Notes under the pieces: generated by a model
What the model was told of the DNA's origin: nothing
Databases searched by the model: none
The model's input: the letters and a program-made list of their open reading frames with translations, nothing else
Translations under genes and position numbers: made by a program
Shown: piece after piece, positions 51,201 through 58,690 of the stretch
How positions within the stretch are numbered: the first letter of the stretch is position 1
How the letters are laid out: the number at the start of each line of letters is the position of its first letter
Source: Acidobacteriota bacterium
Lineage (GTDB): Bacteria; Acidobacteriota; Blastocatellia; Pyrinomonadales; Pyrinomonadaceae
Direction of reading: 5' to 3'
DNA length: 64,000 nucleotides
NCBI GenBank assembly: GCA_003223935.1
Contig: QHXQ01000036.1
Span: 1-64,000, forward strand

Positions 51201-52251
51201 TAAGTGTCGTTGTGCCCGCTTGCATATCACGCACGAAGTAGTCGTCCTTCGTGTTGGTGTCGGGCACGCTCGTCAGGTTGGTGGAGGTACTGGTGAAGAA
51301 GATGTAACGACCGTCGTCGCTCATTGCTCCGAATGCAGAAGCTGAGCCGTTGCCACTCATCCCCGTCGTAGCGACGCTGACGAGTTTCGTTGTGTTCGTC
51401 TGCATGTCGCGCACGAACATGTCCCTCTGGCTCGTTGGGTCGTCGTCAGTGAGGTCAGTCGCCGAACTGTAAAAGAGGACGTAGCGCCCGTCGGGTGTGA
51501 TAGCAGCGGGATCGGCGGATGAGTTGGCCCAAGCGGTGCCCGTCTTGTTGATGCTGACGAGTTTCGTCGTGCCCGCCTGCAAGTCGCGCACGAAGACCGA
51601 GGTGACCGGCAAACTGGGCGGGGGCACATCTACGAGATCGTTTGCGCCGCTGTAAAAGAGCACATAGCGCCCGTCGGGCGTGATGGCGAATGGGTCTGAG
51701 GGGCCGAAGCCGCTCTTGGTGTTCGTCCGGTCAATGCTGACGAGCGTGGTGGTGTTCGTCTGGAGATCGCGCACGTACACGTCTTCGCTGGTGTTCGTGT
51801 CGTTCGAGACAAGATCGGTGGCGAAACTGATGAAGACAACGTAGCGCCCGTTGCCGCTAATGATGCCGCCGATTGAGGAGCGGTTCCCGCTCGCGCCGCT
51901 CGGGGTGGCGCTGACCAGTCTGGTGATGCCGGTCGTCATGTCGCGCACGAACACATCGGTCGAAGCGTTCGCGTCGTTCGGCACGAGGTCTGAGGCGTCG
52001 CTCATGAAGGCGATGTAGCGCCCGTCGGCACTGATGCTGTAGGTCCCGGATTCACCCGACGAGTGGTTACCCGTCGCCGTGCCCGCACTGTTAAAGCTGA
52101 CGAGGACAGGATGAACGCTCTGCGCCGTTACGCTGGCGGCCGAAAAATGCGTCAACGCGACGAGGGTGAAGAGAAGCAAGCAGACGAACCGGTAATTCAC
52201 TGGCCGCGCGACGGCCGTGGAGATGCGGAAGAGCCTAGACAGAGGGCGCAT
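48211..52251 (-). CDS. Large secreted mosaic protein: PD40-type propeller, Calx-beta, CHRD, DUF4214
   Basis: A 1346-residue exported protein. A signal region is followed by about eight WD40/TolB-like blades (residues of about 45-510) with the recurring pattern SADGRYIAFMSDASDLVPND...DVFVRDMQTG. Two Calx-beta domains come next (about 515-755), then a carboxypeptidase-regulatory-like domain (LHLDQAGTTLTTQTDANGNY). A CHRD domain follows (ANLTGAQVVPPTNSNGLG, HIHSSTGPGANGP), then a third Calx-beta and a C-terminal DUF4214 of about 230 residues (QQYLDFLSREPDTAGFNAWL). There is no enzymatic motif; it is likely a surface or matrix adhesin. Its DUF4214 tail is strikingly similar to that of the matrixin at 35.6 kb. 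Confidence 0.9.
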   Translation of the reverse strand: MRPLSRLFRISTAVARPVNYRFVCLLLFTLVALTHFSAASVTAQSVHPVLVSFNSAGTATGNHSSGESGTYSISADGRYIAFMSDASDLVPNDANASTDVFVRDMTTGITRLVSATPSGASGNRSSIGGIISGNGRYVVFISFATDLVSNDTNTSEDVYVRDLQTNTTTLVSIDRTNTKSGFGPSDPFAITPDGRYVLFYSGANDLVDVPPPSLPVTSVFVRDLQAGTTKLVSINKTGTAWANSSADPAAITPDGRYVLFYSSATDLTDDDPTSQRDMFVRDMQTNTTKLVSVATTGMSGNGSASAFGAMSDDGRYIFFTSTSTNLTSVPDTNTKDDYFVRDMQAGTTTLISINKDGTAAGRNTQNPNGFIPSFSVTPNGRYIAFTSQSDDLVDYDQNGSNGDVFIRDMQTNTTRLVSVGLTGRSGNVDSRLPSISADGRYVAFESFATDLVNVPDFVGGFTTDVFVRDMQAGVTVLGSINQDGTATPNDSAFSPRISADGRRVVFYSRASNIVPNDVNGTSYDVFAFDPVFPPTSHLQFSATAYTVGEGDGLATITVTRADNSLGAVSVNYTTSDGTARSGSDYTATSGTLNWADGDTTPKTFTVPIIDDTLSEATETINLSFTSTAGAAAVGTPPLAVVTITDNDPQPALRVSNVSVPEGGTNATISAVFRVSLSAASGATVTVNYATADGTATAGSDYAATSGSLTFNPGETSKTVSVNVSGDTVVEPDETFMLNLSNAVGATTGAGGTGTITNDDPGTQFNVSGSVNDPSAGGVSGVTITLHLDQAGTTLTTQTDANGNYAFLNLPPGQNRVTVTPSKAGLNFSPQSSGLVSSNSLSGNNAVNFVAGTLYIANLTGAQVVPPTNSNGLGFGSLTLSLDETKASVDLNFGALSGSQTSAHIHSSTGPGANGPVLFTLPRGMVSNFLITLTPAQVQLLKAGQLYFDVHTNLFSGGEIRGQIMPLPPPALQFGAASYNVDEAAGRLTLTVTRNGDTSGAASVDYQTTDTDTFTVGCADTVNNHGGAYARCDFATAVGTLSFAPGETSKTITVPVIDDAIVEGDETFQVKLTNAVGATLNTPSTATVTIKDNDQAGQPNPIFSSPFFVRQQYLDFLSREPDTAGFNAWLGVLNGCSDVNNNPACDRILVSQSFFGSPEFQLKGFYVFRFYKLAFNRLPEYPEIVSDMSFVAGATPEEVFARKAQLAVNFTARQEFQSAYGSMTNAQYVSALLGRYQLTSITTPDPQQPDGTAKVTLSSADLVNRLGAGSLSRAQVLRAVADSDQVAQAEFNNAFVAMQYYGYLRRKPEAAGYQAWLQVLQGGDIRTMVNGFMNSQEYRLRFGNPNQ

Positions 52252-52586
52252 TTTAACTCCTTGGATAAAAAGACTCGATTATCCGGTGAACGGACTAGAG
52301 TTTAAGCTTTGAGTGAGAACCGCCGGATTTCAGCAACATTAACTAAAGCCAACTAACTGAGACAATCTAACACGCGGCGCAAAAAAACCTACGGAACAAC
52401 CTGACTTCGACCTGACTGACAGTCAATAGCATCTTATCAAAGAGTTGCTGCCACTCAAACCCCATAGCCTCCCGCGTCGAAGTCACCGACTAACTTACCA
52501 TCCTGTAACATGCCAGTGAGCGCAATCGAACCGTGTGCACCCTCAATCGTGAAGCTCAGCTTGTTGTCCACCCATGAGTGGGCGCG
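52252..52586. other. Intergenic region upstream of the mosaic-protein gene
   Basis: A 335-bp gap that should carry the promoter of the minus-strand mosaic gene and the end of the ATP-grasp transcript. No hairpin, repeat or small gene was recognised. Confidence 0.4.
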
Positions 52587-53624
52587 CTAGATGCGGCTGA
52601 GTGGGTCGTAGCTGAGGCCGAGCGTGAGAATCTTTTGCAGGAGTTGTTCGTAGCGGACGCCGACTTTGGCGGCGGAGTCGGCGAAGTCTTCGCCGCGCGC
52701 GATCTGTGCGTTGGGGTTGACTTCGAGCACGTAGATGCGCCCGTCCGCGTTGAGCCGATAATCTATGCGCGCGTAGCCGCTCAGGGCCAGCAGGCGATAG
52801 ATGCGCTTCGAGAGGCGCGTCATCTTCTTCTTCATCTCTTCCGAGAGGTCGGCGGCCTGTGTCACGACGCCGACGCGCTTCTGGTAGTTCACGTCCCATT
52901 TGACCTTGTACGTGGCGATGTTCGGCGCGCCTTCGGGCAGGTCTTTCAACAGCAACTCCCAAGGCGGGTAGGCTTGCAGCTTGCCGTTGCCGATCACGCC
53001 GACGTAAATCTCGCGCCCCTCGATGTACCCTTCGACCAAAACGGACTTGCCCGTCTGCTCGTGTAGGAACTGTACGCGCTCGGCCAGTTTCTCGTCGTCG
53101 CGCACCACCGAGGCGTGCGCGATGCCGATTGAGCCTTCCTCGATGAGCGACTTGACGATGAGCGGGAACTTCAAACGGCGCGGGCGGCGCACCTTCCATT
53201 TGGGCGGAAAGACGACGAAGCGCGGCACGTGTATGTTGTGATAGGCGAGAATCTTCTTGGTCAGTGCCTTGTCACGCGCAAGCGTCAAGCCCAGAGGGTT
53301 GCAGCCGGTGTAGGGCATGCGGATCAACTCCAGATAGCTGACGACGTGTTGGTCATAAAGGGGATGACCGGCGAACTCTTCCAAGAGATTAAAAGCGATC
53401 TGCGGTTTGTGGCGACGCGCGGCGCGGCGTATGACGCGCAGGTCATTGGAGATGCCGACGGCGTGCACCTCGTGGCCGATGCGCGTCAAGGTCTTCATCA
53501 CGTCATACTCTGTGCGCCAGATTTGCGCCTCCTTGTTGCCGTGCCCTTTCAATGAACGCGGCGGCACGCACTCGTGATGCATGAGCACGATGACGCTCAA
53601 AGGTTTGGTGACGAGTTGCTTCAT
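52587..53624 (-). CDS. ATP-grasp ligase, D-Ala-D-Ala-ligase-like
   Basis: A 345-residue ATP-grasp protein. The N-terminal pre-ATP-grasp domain (IAFNLLEEFAGHPLYDQHVV) and the central FPLIVKSLIEEGSIGI nucleotide-binding loop are seen. SVLVEGYIEGREIYVGVIGN and the metal-binding end SGYARIDYRLNADGRIYVLEVNPNAQI match the D-alanine-D-alanine ligase branch. Stand-alone versions of this kind often join amino acids or peptides rather than making cell-wall dipeptide. The start overlaps the stop of the metallopeptidase gene (ATGA), so the two proteins are made together and may act in one peptide-modification step. Confidence 0.9.
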   Translation of the reverse strand: MKQLVTKPLSVIVLMHHECVPPRSLKGHGNKEAQIWRTEYDVMKTLTRIGHEVHAVGISNDLRVIRRAARRHKPQIAFNLLEEFAGHPLYDQHVVSYLELIRMPYTGCNPLGLTLARDKALTKKILAYHNIHVPRFVVFPPKWKVRRPRRLKFPLIVKSLIEEGSIGIAHASVVRDDEKLAERVQFLHEQTGKSVLVEGYIEGREIYVGVIGNGKLQAYPPWELLLKDLPEGAPNIATYKVKWDVNYQKRVGVVTQAADLSEEMKKKMTRLSKRIYRLLALSGYARIDYRLNADGRIYVLEVNPNAQIARGEDFADSAAKVGVRYEQLLQKILTLGLSYDPLSRI

Positions 53625-54691
53625 AAGGGGATGCGATGATAGCCCGTGTACACGCCGTGCATCGTCTGCACGGTCAACATGACAAGCATCTTGCGCAAGG
53701 TCTGCGCCTGCGAGACGCTCAAACGCAAGCGCAGCGCGCGGCAGCGGTCAATCATGTGCGTTATGATCTGATCGACGGCGTAGGCGTGCATGCCCGTGCC
53801 TTCGGCGATGGCGTGGACGAGTTCGCGGCGGTGTCGGCGCAGGAAGCTCACGGCCGTCGGGCGCGTTTCGTGGCCGGCGCGTGGGACGAAGATGCGGTGC
53901 AGGTCGCGGTCGAACGGCGCGGGGCGACGCACGACGTAGTGCATGCGCTTGCGCTCGTAGTGCTCGCGCAGGGTCATGCGCAACTCGCTCAGCGGCTCGA
54001 CCTTCACACGCTGCCGCACGACGGGCGTGCGCCCGCTGATCTCTGTCATTAACTGATCGACGTATTCGAGTTTGCGCAACGCGGGCCAACCGCGATAGCG
54101 CGTGCGCCAACGCCCGCCGGGTGCAAGCCAGATGGCGAACGTCTCGGCGAAGTCCTCGGCCGGGTGCGCCTGCGCGTACCACGCGCCAAGGTGCAGGACG
54201 TAGCCGCGGCTGTGCGGCTTCGGTTTATAAAACTCCGGATAGGGTTTGCCGAACGGGCCGAACAGATCGCGCCAGCGTCGTTTGTAGTGCAGACGATAAG
54301 CGTTCGACAAAGCGTGCCCCGCCTCGTGGCGCATGATGCGTAGGCACTCGCGCTCGGTCGCGCCCTCGACTTCAAGCATAAGCTTGCGTTCAAGTCGCAT
54401 CAGGCGCGGATGCGCGAGATAGAAGGGGATGGCGAAGCCGGGCACGCCGTCGGGCGAGAACCACTCGGCCGATAACCATGCGTGCGGGCGAAAGCGCAAG
54501 TCGCGATCAGCCAACTCGGTGTACAGATGCTTGATGCGTTGCGCCAGCGCCGTCCCCGCAATCCGGATCGGCAGATCGCACAGACGCATGTCGAGCAACT
54601 GTTCATCGGTCACACGCCGCCAGGAGAAACCAGCCATCCCGTTTTTCAATCCGCGCTGTTGATAGGCAGAACGTAAAAAGCCAGCCGCCAT
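53621..54691 (-). CDS. Putative zinc metallopeptidase (Peptidase_Mx-like)
   Basis: A 356-residue cytosolic protein. The gluzincin-type motif RHEAGHALSNAY gives His122, Glu123 and His126. The third ligand is probably a glutamate in HPAEDFAETFAIWLAP about 60 residues later, a pattern known from 'putative zinc-binding metallopeptidases' (PF15887-like). The C-terminal half is helical and basic. The gene overlaps the ATP-grasp gene by 4 bases. A peptidase paired with an amino-acid ligase suggests synthesis and trimming of a peptide or modified protein; this is inference. The start is the first Met; a second at codon 19 is possible. Confidence 0.75.
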   Translation of the reverse strand: MAAGFLRSAYQQRGLKNGMAGFSWRRVTDEQLLDMRLCDLPIRIAGTALAQRIKHLYTELADRDLRFRPHAWLSAEWFSPDGVPGFAIPFYLAHPRLMRLERKLMLEVEGATERECLRIMRHEAGHALSNAYRLHYKRRWRDLFGPFGKPYPEFYKPKPHSRGYVLHLGAWYAQAHPAEDFAETFAIWLAPGGRWRTRYRGWPALRKLEYVDQLMTEISGRTPVVRQRVKVEPLSELRMTLREHYERKRMHYVVRRPAPFDRDLHRIFVPRAGHETRPTAVSFLRRHRRELVHAIAEGTGMHAYAVDQIITHMIDRCRALRLRLSVSQAQTLRKMLVMLTVQTMHGVYTGYHRIPL

Positions 54692-55102
54692 TATAACGGG
54701 AGGGAGAGGGCATAAACCACGAAATCACGCGAAACGATCCGCAGAAGAGTTGACGGCCGTTCGTTCCTCTTCGGGGCGTTATTCGCACCACCTTGCTAAT
54801 TGCGTTCGTAGCACCAGAGCACTTACATAGCCTGTTTTCAAAACGAAACGCCCTTGCGCATTGTACGCAAACAAAACGTCTAGGGGCAGGGATTACGCCC
54901 CAGTTACGACCATTTATCACGGCATGCCTCTTGCGCTCAAACCGGACTCTCCCCATAAATTTCAATCAATAAGCTAAAAGGATCGAGAGTTGCACGGCAT
55001 GTAGGTTAGAGATGCACAGTAAACGGCTTCGTCGTGGCAACAAAACCCACGAAGCGCGTTACTACGGCTCACGCCGGAGGAAGTTGACAGCAGGGGAGGG
55101 CA
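54692..55102. other. 411-bp divergent intergenic region
   Basis: The region separates the divergent metallopeptidase operon and the COG4705 gene, so promoters for both lie here. No repeat or strong hairpin was seen. Confidence 0.4.
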
Positions 55103-55912
55103 ATGGCAGTGAATTGGCGATCAGATGCACATCACAGACACGATTGGCGCAGTAAAGTCCCACAGGTCATCCTCGCTTTCTGGATCATCAAGATTCTAGC
55201 GACGACGCTGGGCGAGACAGGCGGCGATGCTGTGACCATGACATTGAATCTCGGCTATGCCGTCGGCAGCTTGATCTTTCTCGGCTTCTTCGCCGTCACG
55301 CTTGCCGCTCAAGTTGCAGCGAAGCGTTACCATCCGTTCCTTTATTGGGCCGTCGTGGTCGCCACCACAACCGTCGGCACGACGATGTCGGATTATCTAG
55401 ATCGCACCGTCGGACTCGGTTACGTGAAATCTTCGATCATGCTGTTTGGCGGTGTCCTCGTCGTCCTCTTCGTCTGGCATCGCGTCATGGGCCGGATCGA
55501 GTTCGAGGACATAACCGACAGGCGGGATGAGGTCTTCTACTGGTTGACGATCCTTGTGTCAAACACGCTCGGCACGGCGCTCGGCGACTTTACCGCCGAC
55601 GATGCGGGTCTCGGCTTCGAGCGCGGCGCGCTCGTCTTCGCCGCCCTGATCGCGCTCGTGGCGGCGTTACACTTCTTCACAAAGATTTCAGACAGCGTGC
55701 TCTTCTGGGCCGCATATATTTTGACGCGGCCGCTCGGAGCCACGCTCGGTGACACTCTAACCAAGCCGCATGCCGATGGCGGTCTCGAACTGAGCCGCAT
55801 CACCTCTTCGCTCGTGATCGCGGCGCTCATGATCGTGACGGTAATCCTGACGTACAGGAAGGCGGGCCAGTCCCCCGTCGCTTCCGACAGTGCTGCAATA
55901 CGAAGCGCGTGA
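55103..55912 (+). CDS. COG4705-type membrane protein with fourfold internal repeat
   Basis: A 269-residue membrane protein with eight helices arranged as four similar hairpins. Each begins with a related motif: TTLGETGGD, TTVGTTMSDYLDR, NTLGTALGDFTADDAG and RPLGATLGDTLTKP, and each acidic residue falls at the same place. The pattern indicates a fourfold duplicated unit that may form a pore or metal-binding site. The family is described only as uncharacterised membrane-anchored proteins. AGGGGAGGG lies just before the ATG. The 3' end overlaps the convergent hydrolase gene by 86 bases. Confidence 0.85.
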   Translation: MAVNWRSDAHHRHDWRSKVPQVILAFWIIKILATTLGETGGDAVTMTLNLGYAVGSLIFLGFFAVTLAAQVAAKRYHPFLYWAVVVATTTVGTTMSDYLDRTVGLGYVKSSIMLFGGVLVVLFVWHRVMGRIEFEDITDRRDEVFYWLTILVSNTLGTALGDFTADDAGLGFERGALVFAALIALVAALHFFTKISDSVLFWAAYILTRPLGATLGDTLTKPHADGGLELSRITSSLVIAALMIVTVILTYRKAGQSPVASDSAAIRSA

Positions 55913-56951
55913 CGATGGCGGCGTAGCGGGTTGGTTCTTCGACGCGGGGGAAGTGGCTGCTGTGTTGGAAGATGACGATCTGTCCGTGTCGCACATCGCT
56001 GCGGAAGGCGGCCAATTGATCGGCTGATGTCACCCAATCATATTGGCCCTTGATGAGCAGCGCCGGGCAGCGAAGCTCTGAGAGTTTAGGCAGTAAAGAT
56101 ACGAACACCTGTTTTTCAGCATAAAGCTTTGACTGCATTGTGCCGCCACGTCCCCATTCCTTGGGCATAGGCGAGTGGGCCACGAGTTGGTCGAAGAAGT
56201 CTTTCTCCGGGCCGTGGACATACAGATTATTACGGCGCGCGTCCAGAGCGTTTGTCAGGCGCGTAAAGTCCTGCCAGACCTCTTCCGGCGTATCCGCTTT
56301 GGCGGCGGCTTTCAGACACTCCGCTGCCTCTGCCGGCTTACCCATTGCGCGATATTCAAGCGCCGCGCCACGTAGCAGTGAGCGGGCAGATGGAGCGAGA
56401 TCAAAGGACGGACTCTCAAGTAACAGGCCCGCGACGGAGTTTGGGTAAGCGAGCGCGTAACGAACTGCCAGATAGCCGCCGAAGGAATGACCCAGCACAA
56501 ACCAGCGCTTGATGCCGAGATGTTGGCGCAACGCTTCGCAGTCTTCGATGATGTCCTGTAAACCGAAAGCCTCTTTTTCATCAAGCGGGTCGGAGCGCAG
56601 AGAGCCGCGCTGATCCATACGGACGAGGCGCAGACGGCGCGAGAGACGTTGGCCTTGATAGAGCGTGAAATCGTAAGCGCCGCTGCCGGGGCCGCCGTGC
56701 AGGTAGAGCAAGGCCGGGGCATCCTGCGGGCCGGAGACTTCGACGTACAAGCGTTTGCCGCGCAGCGTAATCAACTCGCCCGTCTGTGCCTGTGGTGTCG
56801 GCTGCGCCGTCGGCTGCTGTTGCCCTTTAGCCGTCAGCGCAAAGCTGAATAGGGCGCTGATCGCTAAGCAAAGGATTGTTAGAGCGCTACGTGCAAATAA
56901 GCTTGCATGATGGTCGCTTGTAGTTGCGCACGGTCGCGTTTGGCAAAGCAT
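55827..56951 (-). CDS. Exported alpha/beta hydrolase, proline-iminopeptidase-like
   Basis: A 374-residue hydrolase with an N-terminal hydrophobic export signal (LTILCLAISALFSFALTA) and a short Pro/Gln linker. Family motifs are HGGPGSG (85-91, oxyanion loop), DQRG (113-116) and the nucleophile elbow GHSFGG with Ser156. KGQYDWV supplies the acid and SSHFPRVEEP the His. The S33 prolyl aminopeptidase branch fits best, so it may cleave N-terminal residues from peptides outside the cytoplasm. AAGGGGGAAC precedes the ATG. Its last 86 bases overlap the convergent COG4705 gene. Confidence 0.88.
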   Translation of the reverse strand: MLCQTRPCATTSDHHASLFARSALTILCLAISALFSFALTAKGQQQPTAQPTPQAQTGELITLRGKRLYVEVSGPQDAPALLYLHGGPGSGAYDFTLYQGQRLSRRLRLVRMDQRGSLRSDPLDEKEAFGLQDIIEDCEALRQHLGIKRWFVLGHSFGGYLAVRYALAYPNSVAGLLLESPSFDLAPSARSLLRGAALEYRAMGKPAEAAECLKAAAKADTPEEVWQDFTRLTNALDARRNNLYVHGPEKDFFDQLVAHSPMPKEWGRGGTMQSKLYAEKQVFVSLLPKLSELRCPALLIKGQYDWVTSADQLAAFRSDVRHGQIVIFQHSSHFPRVEEPTRYAAIVTRFVLQHCRKRRGTGPPSCTSGLPSRS

Positions 56952-57004
56952 TGTTCCCCCTTGTTAGTTGCGTTCAAAAAACTGAAATCCGTGCAGCTAC
57001 ACGC

Positions 57005-57934
57005 CTATTTGCTTTTCGGCTGCTCGATCTCATATTTGACTTTGAGATAGAGGGTGAACTGCACCACCGGCTCGATCACCACCGGGTTGATCACGAGATC
57101 GAAGCCGTCCGCAGCCAGCGGATTGAAGAAGAATGTTTTGCTCTTACGCGCCGATTGGACGACGTATTTATCGCGTTCGTAGCTGTTCTCTACTTCCTCC
57201 GACTCGTAGGCTGTGTATGAGTCGTACATCTCCGTGGGGTAGTAGATGCTCGGCTTCTCGGCATAGACTTGCGCGGGCGGCTGCAACTTGATGCCCAGCA
57301 GTTGCTCGTCCTGCGCAACTTTCTGCTTGATGATCCGCGTCGCCTCTTCCATCAAACGGTTCTCGACGCTGCCCGTGTCGCGCACGACATAGTCCACTTT
57401 GATCAAGTCGAAGATATTCGCATGCGAGGCTGCGATCACCAGCGCATCCAACAGCGCCTTGTCTCTGTAGTGGACGGCGACGTTTTTCTTCAACTCGAAG
57501 CCGACCAACTTCTCTTTGGCGACATTGCCGGTCAGTTGAAAACCATAAATCTTATTCTGCGCAGCGAAATCAACAAAGACATCGTCGTCGCCAATGCCCA
57601 GCCGTTTTAGCTCGCCGGTGAACGCATTAACGGTGGCGTCCATCTTCTGATGACACTCAGGCACGGTGGCGCATTCCTGCGCCACGCCAAAGACCGCCAC
57701 GTGTTCGTCAGCTTTGACGTTCATCAACACGCTGGCCTCGATGAACATGGTGGTCGCGGTCGGCGGCGCTTCGCCCTGCACCGGCACACGTTTGTTGTGT
57801 TCATTCTGCGCCGCTCTGGATGATCCGCCCGATTGCGAATAACCGACATTGCCGCTCGCCTGCGCGCGACAGACGACGGCGCTGATAACCAAGAGCAGAC
57901 AGATAACTGATAGGCTCAACAGTTTCGTTCTCAT
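57005..57934 (-). CDS. Exported SIMPL (DUF541) domain protein
   Basis: A 309-residue protein with a signal peptide (MRTKLLSLSVICLLLVISAV) and a Gly/Ser/Gln-rich stretch. The SIMPL/DUF541 fold follows: VLMNVKADEHVAVFGVAQEC, FELKKNVAVHYRDKALLDAL and the MEEATRIIKQKVAQDEQLLG helix. It then has a Tyr-rich loop and a closing beta pair (PVVQFTLYLKVKYEIE). SIMPL proteins are periplasmic or outer-membrane proteins with roles in oxidative-stress resistance or signalling in some species. The frame continues 30 codons upstream without signal-peptide character, so the ATG at 57934 is preferred. Confidence 0.8.
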   Translation of the reverse strand: MRTKLLSLSVICLLLVISAVVCRAQASGNVGYSQSGGSSRAAQNEHNKRVPVQGEAPPTATTMFIEASVLMNVKADEHVAVFGVAQECATVPECHQKMDATVNAFTGELKRLGIGDDDVFVDFAAQNKIYGFQLTGNVAKEKLVGFELKKNVAVHYRDKALLDALVIAASHANIFDLIKVDYVVRDTGSVENRLMEEATRIIKQKVAQDEQLLGIKLQPPAQVYAEKPSIYYPTEMYDSYTAYESEEVENSYERDKYVVQSARKSKTFFFNPLAADGFDLVINPVVIEPVVQFTLYLKVKYEIEQPKSK

Positions 57935-58010
57935 GAAACTACCGGCCAAGCTAAAGACTGACGAGGTGGCGTTAGGGGATCGTGTCAGCATACGCGTTGT
58001 CCTCATGGGT

Positions 58011-58571
58011 TTAGTTGCGTTCATAAAAACTCAGAGCCGAGTCGCCCTGCTTCAGGATGCGCCAGCGACGTATCTGCCCGATAGCATCGCGGAGCGTGTT
58101 CTTGTGATGGTGTTCGACGACGAGCACACCATCGGGCGCGAGCAAGGCGTCGGCGTGTAGGCCGAAGAGTTCGAGCACGAGCAGGTAGTCTGCGGAGTAA
58201 GGCGGATCGAAGTAGGCGATGTCGTAAGGGACAAGTGCGCGGGCGGCGGTGCGCCGCAGGTAGTCGGCGACTTCGCTCATGACCACTTCGGTTCGTTCTT
58301 CAGGCACGCCTAAGAGATCGAGGTTCGCTTCGATCAGACCGCACGTTTTGCGCGAGCGATCCACGAAGGTCGCAAACGCAGCCCCACGCGAGAGCGCCTC
58401 GATGCCGCACGCGCCCGAACCAGCGCAGAGATCAAGAAAGCGCGCATCCGCCAGACGCGGCGCGAGCACGTTGAAGAGCGTCTCGCGTAAGCGGTCGGAG
58501 GTCGGACGAATCTGCATCGAAGGCGGGCTTTTCAGCACGCGCCCGCGATACTGGCCGGCGATGATGCGCAT
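58011..58571 (-). CDS. rsmD: 16S rRNA (guanine966-N2)-methyltransferase
   Basis: A 186-residue SAM-dependent methyltransferase that modifies G966 of 16S rRNA. The N-terminal MRIIAGQYRGR motif, PTSDRLRETLFN, the SAM-binding DLCAGSGACGIEAL (47-60) and the catalytic DPPY (122-125) are all as in RsmD. The start is taken at the MRIIAG Met. In many bacteria coaD follows rsmD, but here the SIMPL gene does. A heptamer hairpin (58613-58687) lies upstream of the gene. Confidence 0.95.
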   Translation of the reverse strand: MRIIAGQYRGRVLKSPPSMQIRPTSDRLRETLFNVLAPRLADARFLDLCAGSGACGIEALSRGAAFATFVDRSRKTCGLIEANLDLLGVPEERTEVVMSEVADYLRRTAARALVPYDIAYFDPPYSADYLLVLELFGLHADALLAPDGVLVVEHHHKNTLRDAIGQIRRWRILKQGDSALSFYERN

Positions 58572-58612
58572 GCGGATATGGTAGCAGATAGTAGTAGGCA
58601 GTGATCGGTAAT

Positions 58613-58687
58613 AGTTCAAGGTTCAAAGTTCAATGCTTGCGTCTTGCACCTGTTAACTTTGAACCTTGAACTTGCAACTTTGAACTA
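58613..58687. repeat. Hairpin built from AGTTCAA 7-bp repeats
   Basis: The left arm is AGTTCAA, GGTTCAA, AGTTCAA (58613-58633). The reverse complement of the right arm is AGTTCAA, AGTTGCA, AGTTCAA, GGTTCAA, AGTT (58656-58687). The loop is about 22 bases. It lies between the TonB-receptor stop and the rsmD start. Confidence 0.88.
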
Positions 58688-58690
58688 TTC

